Source of the DNA: CAVOOW01 sp963697675
GTDB taxonomy: Bacteria > Actinomycetota > Actinomycetes > JACCUZ01
Length of the DNA stretch: 64,000 bases
Direction: 5' to 3'
Assembly (NCBI GenBank): GCA_963697675.1
Contig: CAVOOW010000007.1
Location: 186,001 to 250,000, forward strand
The notes under the pieces are model-generated. The model was not told the origin of the DNA. It was given only the letters and a program-made list of their open reading frames with translations, and searched no databases. A program made the translations under genes and the position numbers. How positions within the stretch are numbered: the first letter of the stretch is position 1; every line of letters starts with the position of its first letter. Positions 36,509 to 45,747 of this stretch are shown here, one piece after another.

Positions 36509-36993
36509 GCGGCGAGGGTGCTCCGGACCTGCGGGTGACGGGAGCCGACGACCTGCGGGTCGGCATCGTGGCCTCGCTCTGGCACGAGACCGTGATGGAC
36601 GGGCTGGTCGGCGGGGCGCTGCGCGGGCTGTCCGAGTGCGGCATCGAGGAACCGGCCGTCGTGCGGGTCGTCGGCGCGTTCGAGCTGCCGGTCGTGGTGG
36701 CTCGGCTCGCGTCGACCGGCTACGACGCGGTCATCGCGCTGGGCGTGGTGATCAGGGGAGGCACCCCGCACTTCGACTACGTCTGCCGCGCGGCGACCGA
36801 CGGGCTGACCCGGGTCAGTCTCGACACCGGCGTGCCGGTCGGTTTCGGGCTGCTCACCTGCGACGACGAGGCGCAGGCGCTCGACCGCGCGGGCCTGGCC
36901 GGCTCGAAGGAGGACAAGGGGTACGACGTCGCGCTGGCCGCCGTTGCCACGGCCGTCACCCTGCGCGACCTCCGCCACGGCATCACCACCTGA
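36505..36993 (+). CDS. ribH: 6,7-dimethyl-8-ribityllumazine synthase
   Basis: Penultimate step of riboflavin synthesis; forms icosahedral or pentameric assemblies. I place the start at the GTG at 36505 overlapping ribBA; the long frame upstream lies over ribBA. 162 residues. Motifs: VGIVASLWHETVMDGLVGGAL, VVRVVGAFELPVVV, VIALGVVIRGGTPHFDYVC, PVGFGLLTCDDEAQA. Many homologues have RGDTxHF and VLT; here RGGTPHF and LLTC, a slight variation. Last gene of the riboswitch operon. Confidence 0.95.
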   Translation: MSGEGAPDLRVTGADDLRVGIVASLWHETVMDGLVGGALRGLSECGIEEPAVVRVVGAFELPVVVARLASTGYDAVIALGVVIRGGTPHFDYVCRAATDGLTRVSLDTGVPVGFGLLTCDDEAQALDRAGLAGSKEDKGYDVALAAVATAVTLRDLRHGITT

Positions 36994-37004
36994 AACAAAC
37001 CTTC

Positions 37005-37080
37005 AAAGTCGATCATGCAGCTTCCGACATCCCTTGCATCGCTGCAGGTCAGCGCCTCGAAAATCCAAGTCGATCATGCA
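37005..37080 (+). repeat. 76-bp dispersed repeat, copy C
   Basis: AAAGTCGATCATGCA at 37005-37019 and AAGTCGATCATGCA at 37067-37080 bound a 76-base unit with GCTGCAGGTCAGCGC inside. Begins 11 bases after the ribH stop. Together with copies A and B it always lies at the end of a gene. Confidence 0.88.
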
Positions 37081-37128
37081 CAAGTTGGCATCGGTACAAA
37101 TCGCGGCGAGCGCCGCTAACGTTCGGGC

Positions 37129-37551
37129 ATGGTCCCTGCCTCGATCTCCCTCGTGACACTCGGCGTCGCGGACGTCGCCCGGTCCCGCACCTTCTACCGC
37201 TCCCTCGGCTGGGAGACGGCCATCGACATGGACGACTTCGCGGTGTTCCGCACCGCCGGCTCGTTCCTGGCGCTCTACCCGATCGCCGACCTGTCCCGAG
37301 ACATGGGCGACGATGTGCCGCCGGGTTCTCCGCGGCGCACCGCGGTCGCCATCAACGTGGCGTCCGCCGAAGCGGTCGATGCGGCCATCGCTGAGGCGCT
37401 TGCCGCTGGTGGCGCACTGCTGGCCGCGCCGGCGCGGGCCGAGTGGGGTGGTTACAGCGGCTACTTCGCCGACCCCGACGGTCACGCCTGGGAGGTGGCG
37501 CACAACCCCGGCTGGCCGCTCGGCGAGGACGGGCTGCCGCGCATCCCCTGA
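37129..37551 (+). CDS. VOC/glyoxalase-fold protein
   Basis: 140 residues with two beta-alpha-beta-beta-beta modules of the vicinal oxygen chelate fold: SLVTLGVADVARSRTFYRSLGW at the N-terminus and GGYSGYFADPDGHAWEVAHNP at the C-terminus. The usual metal ligands are not all present, so it may be a binding protein rather than an enzyme. No functional clue from its place between ribH and hisE. Confidence 0.85.
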   Translation: MVPASISLVTLGVADVARSRTFYRSLGWETAIDMDDFAVFRTAGSFLALYPIADLSRDMGDDVPPGSPRRTAVAINVASAEAVDAAIAEALAAGGALLAAPARAEWGGYSGYFADPDGHAWEVAHNPGWPLGEDGLPRIP

Positions 37552-37619
37552 CGTACGAGGGTGATCCACAGGTCGGGCTGGTATTCGCGCGATCAGCCCT
37601 CTCTGCCACCATCGACGGC

Positions 37620-37883
37620 GTGAAGACGTTCGAGTCCCTGTTCGCCGAGCTCTCCGACAAGGCCGCCACGCGGCCGGCCGGCTCGGGCACCGTCGCGGCC
37701 CTCGACGCCGGCGTGCACACCATCGGCAAGAAGGTCGTCGAGGAGGCCGCCGAGGTCTGGATGGCTGCCGAGCACGAGTCCGACGACCGCGTCGCCAGCG
37801 AAGTGTCACAACTGCTCTACCACGTGCAGGTCCTCCTGCTCGCGCGTGGACTGACCCTCCAGGACGTCTACGCTCATCTGTGA
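37620..37883 (+). CDS. hisE: Phosphoribosyl-ATP pyrophosphatase
   Basis: Second step of histidine synthesis. 87 residues with the all-alpha NTP-PPase fold: KKVVEEAAEVWMAAEHE carries the Glu/Asp metal site, followed by SQLLYHVQVLLLARGLTLQDV. I use the GTG at 37620 (MKTFESLFAELSDKAATRP), the conserved N-terminus; the longer frame upstream has no similarity. Sits 63 bases before hisG, the first enzyme of the pathway, as in other actinomycetes. Confidence 0.95.
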   Translation: MKTFESLFAELSDKAATRPAGSGTVAALDAGVHTIGKKVVEEAAEVWMAAEHESDDRVASEVSQLLYHVQVLLLARGLTLQDVYAHL

Positions 37884-37945
37884 ACGGCGGCGCAACCCAC
37901 TGCGTCGTACGTCGCCCGGTCGTCCGTTCGAGAGAGGAAGTTGGC

Positions 37946-38792
37946 GTGCTCCGCGTCGCCGTGCCGAACAAGGGATCGCTGGCCGAACCTGCCGCGAGCA
38001 TGCTGCGCGAGTCGGGCTACCGCCAGCGCCATGACACGCGCGACCTCGTGCTGCAGGACCCGGACAACGACACGGAGTTCTTCTTCCTGCGCCCCCGCGA
38101 CATCGCGATCTACGTCGGCTCGGGCCAGCTCGACGTCGGCATCACCGGACGCGACCTGCTGCTCGACAGTGGTGCGGCCGCGGAAGAGATCCTGCAGCTG
38201 GGCTTCGCCCAGTCGACGTTCCGGTTCGCTGCCCGTCCCGGCTCGGCCGCGACGGTCGTCGATTTCGCCGGCAAGCGCGTCGCGACGTCGTACAGCGGAC
38301 TGCTCGCGAAGTACTTCGCCGACCGCGGCGTCGATGCCGAGCTGATCCGCCTCGACGGTGCGGTCGAGACCGCGGTGCAGCTCGGGGTGGCCGATGCGAT
38401 CGCCGACGTCGTCGAGACCGGGTCCACGCTGCGACAGGCCGGCCTCGAGATCGTGGGTGAGCCGATCCTGGAGTCCGAGGCAGTCCTCGTACGCCGCGTC
38501 GGTGCGCCCGAACTGGCCGGCGGTCGACCAGATGGTGCGGCGCATGCAAGGCGTCATCATCGCCCGGCGCTATGTCCTCATGGACTACGACATCGTCGCC
38601 TCCCTCGTGGAGCCGGCCGTCGCGTTGACGCCCGGCATCGAGTCGCCGACGGTGTCGCCGCTGCACGACCAAGGCTGGGTCGCGGTACGCGCGATGGTGC
38701 CGCGGGCGGACACCAACCGCATCATGGACGAGCTCTGGGAGCTCGGCGCGCGCGGCATCCTCGTCACAGACATCCACGCGTGCCGGCTCTGA
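37946..38792 (+). CDS. hisG: ATP phosphoribosyltransferase (long form), frameshifted
   Basis: First and feedback-regulated step of histidine synthesis. GTG start at 37946 gives LRVAVPNKGSLAEPA. Catalytic domain: DIAIYVGSGQLDVGITGRDLL, and the PRPP loop DAIADVVETGSTLRQAGLE. After a frame change near 38512 the C-terminal regulatory domain follows (GVIIARRYVLMDYDI, HDQGWVAVRAMVP, GARGILVTDIHACRL). About 282 residues corrected, matching the long, histidine-inhibited form. Probable sequencing error. Confidence 0.92.
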
Positions 38793-38800
38793 GCGCGGAC

Positions 38801-39262
38801 GTGACGAGGTCGGCTGTGTCGGGACGGCGGGTCTTCCGCCCGCGCCGGGCCCGCGTCGTCGTCTATGTCCTCGCGGTCGCGATGCTCGTGACCCTGGTCT
38901 GGATCGCGTTCGCGCTGCCGTCGGGCGGCGAGCACCGTTGGGGCAACGAGTCACGCGGGGCACTGATCGCCATGGGGCTCCTGTTCTGCGTGCCGCTGCA
39001 CCGGCTGGCCGCCATCCGCGTGGTCACCGACGACGACGGCGTGACCGTGGTCAATGTCGTACGTCGACACCGGCTGGAGTGGGCGCAGATCGTCGGCGTT
39101 CGTTTCTCGCAGGACGACCCGTGGCTGGTGCTCGATCTGGACGACGGCCAGGCCTTGCAGGCGATGGGCGTGGCGCGGTCGGAGGGCGCTGCCGCCCAGC
39201 GCGCGGCGCGCGACTTCGCCCGCCTGGTGAACGAGCACTCCCGCGTGCCGGGTCACGACTAG
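38801..39262 (+). CDS. PH-domain membrane protein
   Basis: 153 residues from the GTG at 38801 (alternative GTG 38816). Two hydrophobic segments (VVVYVLAVAMLVTLVWIAFA and GALIAMGLLFCVPLHRLAA), then a small bacterial PH-like beta domain (RVVTDDDGVTVVNVVRRHRL.WAQIVGVRFS). The same kind of gene follows hisG in Mycobacterium and relatives. Function unknown. Confidence 0.78.
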   Translation: MTRSAVSGRRVFRPRRARVVVYVLAVAMLVTLVWIAFALPSGGEHRWGNESRGALIAMGLLFCVPLHRLAAIRVVTDDDGVTVVNVVRRHRLEWAQIVGVRFSQDDPWLVLDLDDGQALQAMGVARSEGAAAQRAARDFARLVNEHSRVPGHD

Positions 39263-39386
39263 CCCGACCTCGGGATGCCGTTTGGGGGAATCGGCGACTC
39301 CGCAGCCGGGGACCGTCTGCGGGGCTGCGGAACTCACCACTCGCCGCGGCGCCGGGGTGAGGTCGATAGACTGCCGGCGCGAACAC

Positions 39387-39460
<74 letters not shown>

Positions 39461-39619
39461 CAGTGTGATGTCTCAGGACATCGGGACAGTCGGACCTGCA
39501 ACTTGGGTTCGGCTTTTCATTTCGGGTGGGGCCGGGTGTCCGGTGGGCTGGTAGTCGGGTCTGGGTCCAGGACCAGCTCGCGCAGGACTTGCGCCGGTGG
39601 CGGCGTTCTCTTGCCGCTC

Positions 39620-40552
39620 TCATGTGGGCTGCTTCTCCGGTTGGAGGGCGGCGTAGTGGGCGGCTTCGTGCTCGATGGGTGGGACCATTCCGATGCTGCC
39701 ATGAAGGCGGCGGTTGTTGTACCAGTCGACCCAGGCCATGGTGGCGAACTCGATGTCGCCCAGGGTTCGAGTGGCTCGGTGTGGAAGGGTCCCGGCCGGA
39801 TGCATTCGGTCTTGCAGATCCCGATGATCGACTCCATCAGGCCGTTGTCGTAGGCGTCGCCGACGCTGCCGATCGAGGGTGCGATGCCCTCGAGGGCGAG
39901 GTGCTCGGTGAACCGCAGAGACGTGTACTGACTGCCGGCGTCGCTGTGGTGCAGCAGCTGCCCGGCAGCGACCGGGTGGCCCTTCATAGTCGCGCTGCCA
40001 GGTCGCCATCCGCAGGCAGGTCAGCACCAGCCCGGTGTGCTTGGTCGTGGCGGCGTGCCAGGCCACGATCCGCTGGGCGAAGATGTCGACGACGAACGCG
40101 ACATAGACGAACCCGGCCCAGGACCTGACGTAGGTGAAGTCCGCGACCCATCTCGTGTTGGGCGCGGTTGCGGTGAAGTCCCGGTCGAGCAGGTCACCGG
40201 CACGGTGGCCGTCGGCGGCCGGCACGGTGGTCCGGACCTTCTCGCCGCGTCGGACCCCGTTCATGTGCTGGGCGCGCATGAGCCGGTCGACGGTGCAGTA
40301 GGCCACCTCATGGCCGGACCGGCGCAGCAACGCGGTCATCTTCCGTCGCCCGTAGAGGCTTTCCGGGGTGTTCCGGGTTGCCAGCAGCGCGTCGATGATC
40401 ACCGCGTCGCTGACGGTTCGGGCGGCCGGTGCCCGGCAGCTCTTCCACGCCCGATAGGTCCTCGCGGCGACCCGGCAGCCATGCTCGGAGAGCACGTCGC
40501 AGGTCGACTCGACCGCGTGACCGTTGCCTCTCATGCCGTCGATGAACGCCAT
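39620..40552 (-). CDS. IS3-family transposase OrfB, frameshifted
   Basis: DDE integrase-type transposase. From MAFIDGMRGNGHAVEST the HTH_21 part (SLYGRRKMTALLRRSG) leads to the rve catalytic core: first Asp in RWVADFTYVRSWAGF, second in HHSDAGSQYTS, Glu in ESIIGICKTECIRPG, then the closing FATMAWVDWYNNRRLHGSIG. Frame changes near 39990 and 39770 break it. The frame is open upstream past the end of OrfA, as needed for the programmed -1 shift that makes the OrfAB fusion in this family. Two unprogrammed shifts mean it is either inactive or mis-sequenced. Confidence 0.9.
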   Translation of the reverse strand: MAFIDGMRGNGHAVESTCDVLSEHGCRVAARTYRAWKSCRAPAARTVSDAVIIDALLATRNTPESLYGRRKMTALLRRSGHEVAYCTVDRLMRAQHMNGVRRGEKVRTTVPAADGHRAGDLLDRDFTATAPNTRWVADFTYVRSWAGFVYVAFVVDIFAQRIVAWHAATTKHTGLVLTCLRMATWQRDYEGPPGRCRAAAAPQRRRQSVHVSAVHRAPRPRGHRTLDRQRRRRLRQRPDGVDHRDLQDRMHPAGTLPHRATRTLGDIEFATMAWVDWYNNRRLHGSIGMVPPIEHEAAHYAALQPEKQPT

Positions 40553-40554
40553 GA

Positions 40555-40866
40555 TCAGCGGTTGCGGGGGTCGAGTTCCCCGGCGAAGAAAACCGTTGCC
40601 GCCTGCAGGATCTCCACGCTCTCCCGCAGCCGCCGGTTCTCCGCCTTCAGACGCTTGATCTCCGCATGCTCGGCCGAGGACACCCCGGGCCGGGCACCGC
40701 CATCGATCTGGGCCTGAACCACCCAACGCCGAACCGTCTCCCGACCCAGGTTGAGCTGTTTGGCCACGGCCTGCGAGGCCGCGGTCACCGACGGGTAGTC
40801 CTGCTGATGCTCCAACACCATCCGCACCGCCCGGTCCCTGACCTCCGGGCTGATCTTCTTAGGCAT
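40555..40866 (-). CDS. IS3-family transposase OrfA
   Basis: 103 residues: a helix-turn-helix (KISPEVRDRAVRMVLEHQ, LNLGRETVRRWVVQAQ) followed by a leucine-zipper-like coiled coil (AEIKRLKAENRRLRESVEIL). Ends one base pair before the OrfB ATG region; production of OrfAB by frameshifting is expected. Intact. Its start lies only 35 bases from the stop of the IS481 transposase, so the IS3 insertion hit the tail end of that element. Confidence 0.92.
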   Translation of the reverse strand: MPKKISPEVRDRAVRMVLEHQQDYPSVTAASQAVAKQLNLGRETVRRWVVQAQIDGGARPGVSSAEHAEIKRLKAENRRLRESVEILQAATVFFAGELDPRNR

Positions 40867-40900
40867 GACGGCATCCTTCCTGACTCAGAAAGGAGCGGCA

Positions 40901-42046
40901 TCAAACCCGTGACGGTTCATCTTCGCCAGTGATGGCGTTGACGATGCGGATCTGGTGGTCCTGGACGATCAGGACGACGCAGGTTCCGGCGTGGGTTCGT
41001 CCGACGCCGATGTGGTGCAGGCGCCCGCCGGAACGCAGGGTGACGCTGCCGGCTTTGTCGATGCGGTCGTGGCGGATCCGGTCGTGGGTGTCGGCGTCGC
41101 GGGAGGGCCCGGGCAGTGCCTTGGGCAGGGTGTCGTAGCGGGCGGCGGGGGTGGCCCGCTGCGGCAGTGAGCGGTGTGGCCGGTGGTGGTTGTACTGCTG
41201 GGCGAAGTCATCGATCAGGACCTGCAGGGCGATGATCGTGGCTGGCTGAGCGGTCGGGCGCGAAGCCATTTCTTCAGGGTTTGCTGGAACCGTTCGACCT
41301 TGCCGCAGGTGGTCGGGTGGTTGGGGCGGGAGTTCTTCTGGGCGACGTGCAGGCGTCGCAGTTCGTGTTCGAAGCCGTTGCGTCCACCGCGGCCGCCGGA
41401 CAGTCGGGTGGTGTAGACCATGCCGTTGTCGGTCAATGTGGAGGCGGGGATCCCATGGTCGGCAACGGTTTTGCGGAACGAGGCCCGCACGATCACCCCG
41501 GTGATCCGGGTGTGGGCGCTGATGTGCAGGGCGTAGCGGGTGCAGTCGTCGAGCCAGCTGATGATCTCCACGTCAGGCCCGGCTGGCCCGTCGGGGTGGG
41601 TGAGCCGGTAGTGGGTGAAGTCGGACTGCCAGGTCTCGTTCGGCATCTGCGCCTCGAACCGGATGTAGGAGGAGCGCGGTCGCTTCTTCGGCTCCGGGAC
41701 CACCAGTCCGGCCCGGCTCAGGGTTCGGGCGATGCTGGACCGGGAGACCGTGGTGTTGTGGTGATGGGCCAGGTGCCAGGCGATGGTCTCCGGCCCGGCG
41801 TCCAGTCCCGCGCCGGCGAGCCTGGCCCGCAGCTCGGTGATCAGGTCCACCGTGCCCGTCCGCAGCGCGCCCGGTGAGGTCAGCGGGCGCCGAGACCGGG
41901 GTTCGAGCGCGCGCCTCGCCCTCGGCCTCATACCGGGTCTTGAGCTTGTAGACCCAGGACCGGTTCACCCCGTAGCGGGCGGCGACCTCAGCCGGGCTCT
42001 GGTGGTCGACGAATAGGGCGGTCAGGACCAAGCGTGCCTTTGACAT
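40901..42046 (-). CDS. IS481-family transposase, frameshifted
   Basis: N-terminal HTH (SPAEVAARYGVNRSWVYKLK) from the ATG at 42046. After a frame change near 41900 come a second HTH (RSSIARTLSRAGLV) and the rve core: Asp in WQSDFTHYRL, Asp in STLTDNGMVY, and Glu in TCGKVERFQQTLKKWL. A second frame change near 41255 leads to the C-terminus YNHHRPHRSLPQR and a small beta domain. About 382 residues corrected. Family assigned by the TGT-ended inverted repeats and single-ORF layout. Confidence 0.88.
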
Positions 42047-42150
42047 CCCCGAGCATCGAGCACCGAGCGACTGTCTCCTATGACCTGAGACATGTGTCGC
42101 CGATGTCCTGAACCAGGACACTGTCGTCCCGACAGTGTGACCGCAGGTCA

Positions 42151-42188
42151 GAGGCCGGTTCTGGAAGGTCCAGAGAACCGGCCTCTTG
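42151..42188 (+). terminator. Hairpin terminator, originally of tRNA-Pro
   Basis: GAGGCCGGTTCT (42151-42162) pairs with AGAACCGGCCTC (42174-42185) over an 11-base loop, followed by TTGAT. With the insertion removed, this hairpin would lie about 27 bases after the tRNA-Pro gene, where its terminator belongs. The insertion has moved it 2.7 kb away. Confidence 0.72.
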
Positions 42189-42381
42189 ATCGTTTGACCG
42201 GATGGTTCGGACCGGATGGCTGAGCGGCAGTCCGCGCTGCGGGCACGCCGTCAGGTCGTGGCCATGAGGGACGTCAACCCCGGAACTCGACCGCCGACTC
42301 AAGTGATCGTCTACATCGACGAGCACCAGAACCGATCTGGGGTGAGCCGACCTGCCGGGTGTTCTCGGCAGGCGAGGTGCC

Positions 42382-43323
42382 CTAGGCCCGGTGAGACAGA
42401 TCCGCAGCCCGGCGTCGTACCGACTGCACGAGGCTGCCGACGCCCTCGTCCTGGACGATGACGGCTCCGAGGACCGTGGCGACGATCAGCACGAAGGCCA
42501 TCACGAAGAGCCAGCCGATTAACGTGAAGGCCACACCGAGCGAGCCGAAGTGATCGACGCCGACCTCCAGCGCAGGTGGCAGGTAGACATGGCCGGCCAA
42601 GCTGAGCCCGACGCTGCCCACCCCCATCAGCGCGGCCGACGGCAGCAACCGCAAGACGGAGACGCGGCGCATCAGGAGCAGCCAAGGGATCCAGGCGTAG
42701 AGCATCGCGTTCAGCAAAAAGATCAAAGCGATAACCACGACGTCCTGCGCAAACGACTCCGCCCACTCGGTCAGGTACTGCGTGGCCACAATGGTCGCGC
42801 AGATGGCGACGATCACTGCGATCCAACGACCTCCGTTGCTCCATCCCGACGGCGCTACCTGCCACGCCTTCGCGTACATCCGCCCCAGCGCGCGGGAGAG
42901 ACTCGTCGCACTGATCAGAACGATCAACACGCTGATGACACCGAAGGTCGTGGACGGCTCGGTGTCCTGGGGCAGCGTCTTGTCGAGCGCCGTGCGCACG
43001 CTGTCCGACAGGTGCAACGTGTTGGCGAGCTCGTCGCCGACACTCGTGCCGCCGTTGTCGGCGAACGCCGCCCACGCGATCAGCAGCGGAAAGATGCTGA
43101 CGAATGCCTGAGCGGCCAACGTCATGGCCCGGTCGAACGGCTCGATGTTGGTCAGGGCACGCAGGAAGGACCAGGCGATCCGAAGCACCGGCCGGGGAGC
43201 CCGCTCGGCTCTCGCCAGGGCCGAGGCCTTCGCGGACTTGATCCGCTTCGCCATAGACTCCGCGGGTCGATCACGACCAGGCGGCGCTGAATCGCCGTCA
43301 GTTTTCGTACGGCTCATGATCAC
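42382..43323 (-). CDS. YihY/BrkB-family membrane protein
   Basis: 313 residues with six hydrophobic segments in the YihY/virulence-factor-BrkB pattern: DRAMTLAAQAFVSIFPLLIAW, VISVLIVLISATSLSRALGRMY, WIAVIVAICATIVATQYL, VIALIFLLNAMLYAWIPWLLL, and so on. A charged N-terminal stretch of about 45 residues precedes them. Despite older names it is not an RNase. Role probably in the envelope; not known precisely. Start ATG 43323 or 43317. Confidence 0.85.
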   Translation of the reverse strand: MIMSRTKTDGDSAPPGRDRPAESMAKRIKSAKASALARAERAPRPVLRIAWSFLRALTNIEPFDRAMTLAAQAFVSIFPLLIAWAAFADNGGTSVGDELANTLHLSDSVRTALDKTLPQDTEPSTTFGVISVLIVLISATSLSRALGRMYAKAWQVAPSGWSNGGRWIAVIVAICATIVATQYLTEWAESFAQDVVVIALIFLLNAMLYAWIPWLLLMRRVSVLRLLPSAALMGVGSVGLSLAGHVYLPPALEVGVDHFGSLGVAFTLIGWLFVMAFVLIVATVLGAVIVQDEGVGSLVQSVRRRAADLSHRA

Positions 43324-43568
43324 GACCGCCCTGAGCTAGGCCGGCGCTGATGGGGGCCGACGGTTGAGTCGCCTCTGCTGCTGCCACCGGACCGCTTGTG
43401 AACCGACGGATCGGCCGCCTCCCTAACCGCGCCAGCCGAACGGCCCGTTGTCCTGCCGCAACACCGACGTCACCTTAGCCTGGTATCCGGGGGTTCGGCG
43501 GGAGCGATGCTGCACCGAAAGGACAGCATCGTAGGCGCCCTGATCGACCTGCCGGCAGCTCGGTCATT

Positions 43569-43745
43569 TCAGACTCCCTCCATCGCCGCCAGTCCGTCCG
43601 GATCGGATGGCTCCTTGAGCAGGAAGTGCTCGCCCTCCGGGTGACACCGGGCGTTCAGTTCGACCACCGTACGGCTCAGTGTGACGATGCGAGTTCGTAG
43701 CTCGAGGTCCTTCGGGCGCACGTCGGCACGCTCGCCCCAACGCAT
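43569..43745 (-). CDS. Small hypothetical protein
   Basis: 58 residues, MRWGERADVRPKDLELRTRI..., with codon third positions mostly G or C as in real genes here. The open frame extends further upstream, but that part looks non-coding. No known domain. It may be the remnant of a longer gene. Low confidence. Confidence 0.35.
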   Translation of the reverse strand: MRWGERADVRPKDLELRTRIVTLSRTVVELNARCHPEGEHFLLKEPSDPDGLAAMEGV

Positions 43746-43893
43746 GCCGGACGCGATCCCGTCATGCGCAAGAACAGGCTGCCTGGCTACCGTGGAGCGG
43801 GTCGAGCGGGAAGGCGGTGATCTTTGCGGGTGAGGGTGCGCCGGTTCGCTGGCTCCATCATGATGGCTGATCACCTGACGAGAGAGGTGACCC

Positions 43894-45040
43894 ATGGCGG
43901 TCGAACCGGGCACGGAGTCCAAAATCATTCCCCCAGCCCTGTTCAGGTTGGGGGCAATCGGCTGGGCGACGGTTGGCGTCGTGCTTGGGGTGCTGGCCCT
44001 GTTCGTGAGCTACCGGTGGCTCAGCGGCCTGATCGTACCCGTGACCGCCGCCTTGGTCTTGGCTGTCATGACGCTGCCGTTGACGAACTGGCTGGACCGC
44101 CACATGGCGCGCGGTCTGGCCGTGTTTCTCGTCGTTCTGATGTGCGCCGCACTCATTGTCGGTCTGAGCCCTGATCTTCATCCACGGGGTTTCCGAGCAG
44201 GCACCGTCCATCGAGGCTTCGCTGCAAGCTGCCGTTGCCCACATCCAGGATGCCCTCGGCGTGACTTCCGGTGACAGCAGCGTCAGCGATGCGGCCTCCT
44301 CCAGCACCTCGTCGGCCACTTCGATCTTGACCGGCGTCAAGGGAGTGACCGGCTGGCTCGTCTCAGGTCTCGACTCCTTGGTGGACTTGTTCTTCGGGGT
44401 CTTTGTGGCGGCGATGACCTTCTTCCTCGTGCTGCTCAACCCCAAGGAGACGCAGGGCTGGATCGCACGCCTGCTTCCCTGGCCGCGCGCGCAGGCCGAC
44501 CGGCTGTTCTCGACCTCGGGCCAGGTCATCTTCGACTACTACAAAGGCTGCACGATCCTCGCCTTCGTCAACGCGATCCCGATCTGGATCGTCGCACGCA
44601 TCCTCGGCATCGAGGCTGCCGGATCGATCCTGGTCGTGCTGTTCGTGTCCTCTTACATCCCTTACGTCGGTGCCTGGATCGGCGGCGCCTTCGCGGTGTT
44701 GTTGGCTTTGGGTTCCGGCGGCACGTCCGACGGCTGGATCATGCTGGCCGCGGTCCTGATCGTGAACCTCGGCCTGCAAAGCGTGGTCCAGCCCTTCGCG
44801 TTCGGCGCAACGATGAGGGTGTCCCCACTGGGGGTGTTCCTCTTCACGCTGCTGGGGGCGATGGTTGCGGGTGTGCTCGGCGCCATGATGGCGGCACCAG
44901 TGATGGCCGTGATGACGCGCTTCAACAGCGATGTGCGTCTCCCGCCGTCCCCCGCACCGAATGCTGACGGATCAGAGCGGGATGGTCCGGTGCCGTCCGC
45001 GGACAGCGGGAGAGGACGAGACAGTCCGGGCCAGCTGTAG
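43894..45040 (+). CDS. AI-2E family transporter (PerM-like), frameshifted
   Basis: Polytopic membrane protein. N-terminal segments IGWATVGVVLGVLALFVSYRW and LIVPVTAALVLAVMTLPLTNWLDR. After a frame change near 44168 it continues IFIHGVSEQAPSIEASLQ and the conserved second half: FFLVLLNPKETQGWIARLLPW, DYYKGCTILAFVNAIPIWIV, SYIPYVGAWIGG, QPFAFGATMRVSPLGVF. Corrected length about 382. Family members export small molecules or ions; AI-2 transport is unproven for most. Probably one sequencing error. Confidence 0.83.
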
Positions 45041-45206
45041 GACGCAATCCCGGCCTCCGTTCGCTGGCCGCGCGCCGTGGGCCGTGGGCCGAGTGGTGGG
45101 TTGGGCGCGCCCGCCGGCCAGAAGCGCCTGTCCAACCCACCGTTCGCGCTGGGTCCGCGCAGCAAATCGCTCGACACCGTCGCTTGCCGCGTCCCACGAT
45201 CACCGG

Positions 45207-45737
45207 GTGCAGCCAGAAATCAGGCCGGAGACACGCGACGACCAGGCAGCGGTACGCGCCGTGGTCCTCGCCGCCTTCGAGCACGATCCCAGGGTCGCCG
45301 ACCTCGTGGATCTGATCCGCGACTCACCAGGGTTCGTCCCCGAGCTCTCCCTGGTCGCGTGCCACGAAGGCGAGGTCGTTGGCCACGTCATGCTGAGCCG
45401 CGCAGAACTGGTGGACGAGAACGGCGTCGGGCGCTGGATCCTCACCCTCTCGCCGCTCGGCGTCGCGCCGGCCGAGCAGCGGAAGGGCATCGGGTCGGCC
45501 CTGGTACGGGCCGGGTTGGCTGCCGCCGAGGGGCTGGCGGAGCCGCTGGTGGTGCTCCAAGGCAGTCCGCTCTACTACCCGCGCTTCGGCTTCCGTGACT
45601 GCCGCACCCTCGGGATCGAGATGACGCTTCCCGACTGGGCGCCGGCCGAGGCGGGGATGGCCTACCCCCTTTCGACGTGCGACCCGTCTCTGCGCGGCCG
45701 ACTGATCGAGCCGCCGGCGTTCGCCGCGGTCGAGTGA
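45207..45737 (+). CDS. GNAT N-acetyltransferase
   Basis: 176 residues from the GTG at 45207, read as MQPEIRPETRDDQAAVRAVV. Acetyl-CoA motif A is LSPLGVAPAEQRKGIGSALVRAGL, and LVVLQGSPLYYPRFGFRDCRTLG is typical of the YhbS subgroup. The longer open frame upstream shows no similarity. Substrate unknown. Confidence 0.88.
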   Translation: MQPEIRPETRDDQAAVRAVVLAAFEHDPRVADLVDLIRDSPGFVPELSLVACHEGEVVGHVMLSRAELVDENGVGRWILTLSPLGVAPAEQRKGIGSALVRAGLAAAEGLAEPLVVLQGSPLYYPRFGFRDCRTLGIEMTLPDWAPAEAGMAYPLSTCDPSLRGRLIEPPAFAAVE

Positions 45738-45747
45738 CGGCCACCGG

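Larger units (their letters stand above)
39464..42120 (-). mobile_element. IS481-family element with an IS3-family element nested inside
   Basis: Ends carry imperfect inverted repeats: TGTGATGTCTCAGGACATCG at 39464 and, on the other strand, TGTCCTGGTTCAGGACATCG ending at 42120. Flanks carry an exact 15-bp direct repeat CTGTCGTCCCGACAG at 39449-39463 and 42121-42135, which fits the long target duplications of IS481. The next five bases (TGTGA) also match on both sides, by chance or because the target resembled the element's end. An IS3-type orfA/orfB pair occupies 39620-40866, between the IS481 transposase stop and its left end. Confidence 0.82.
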
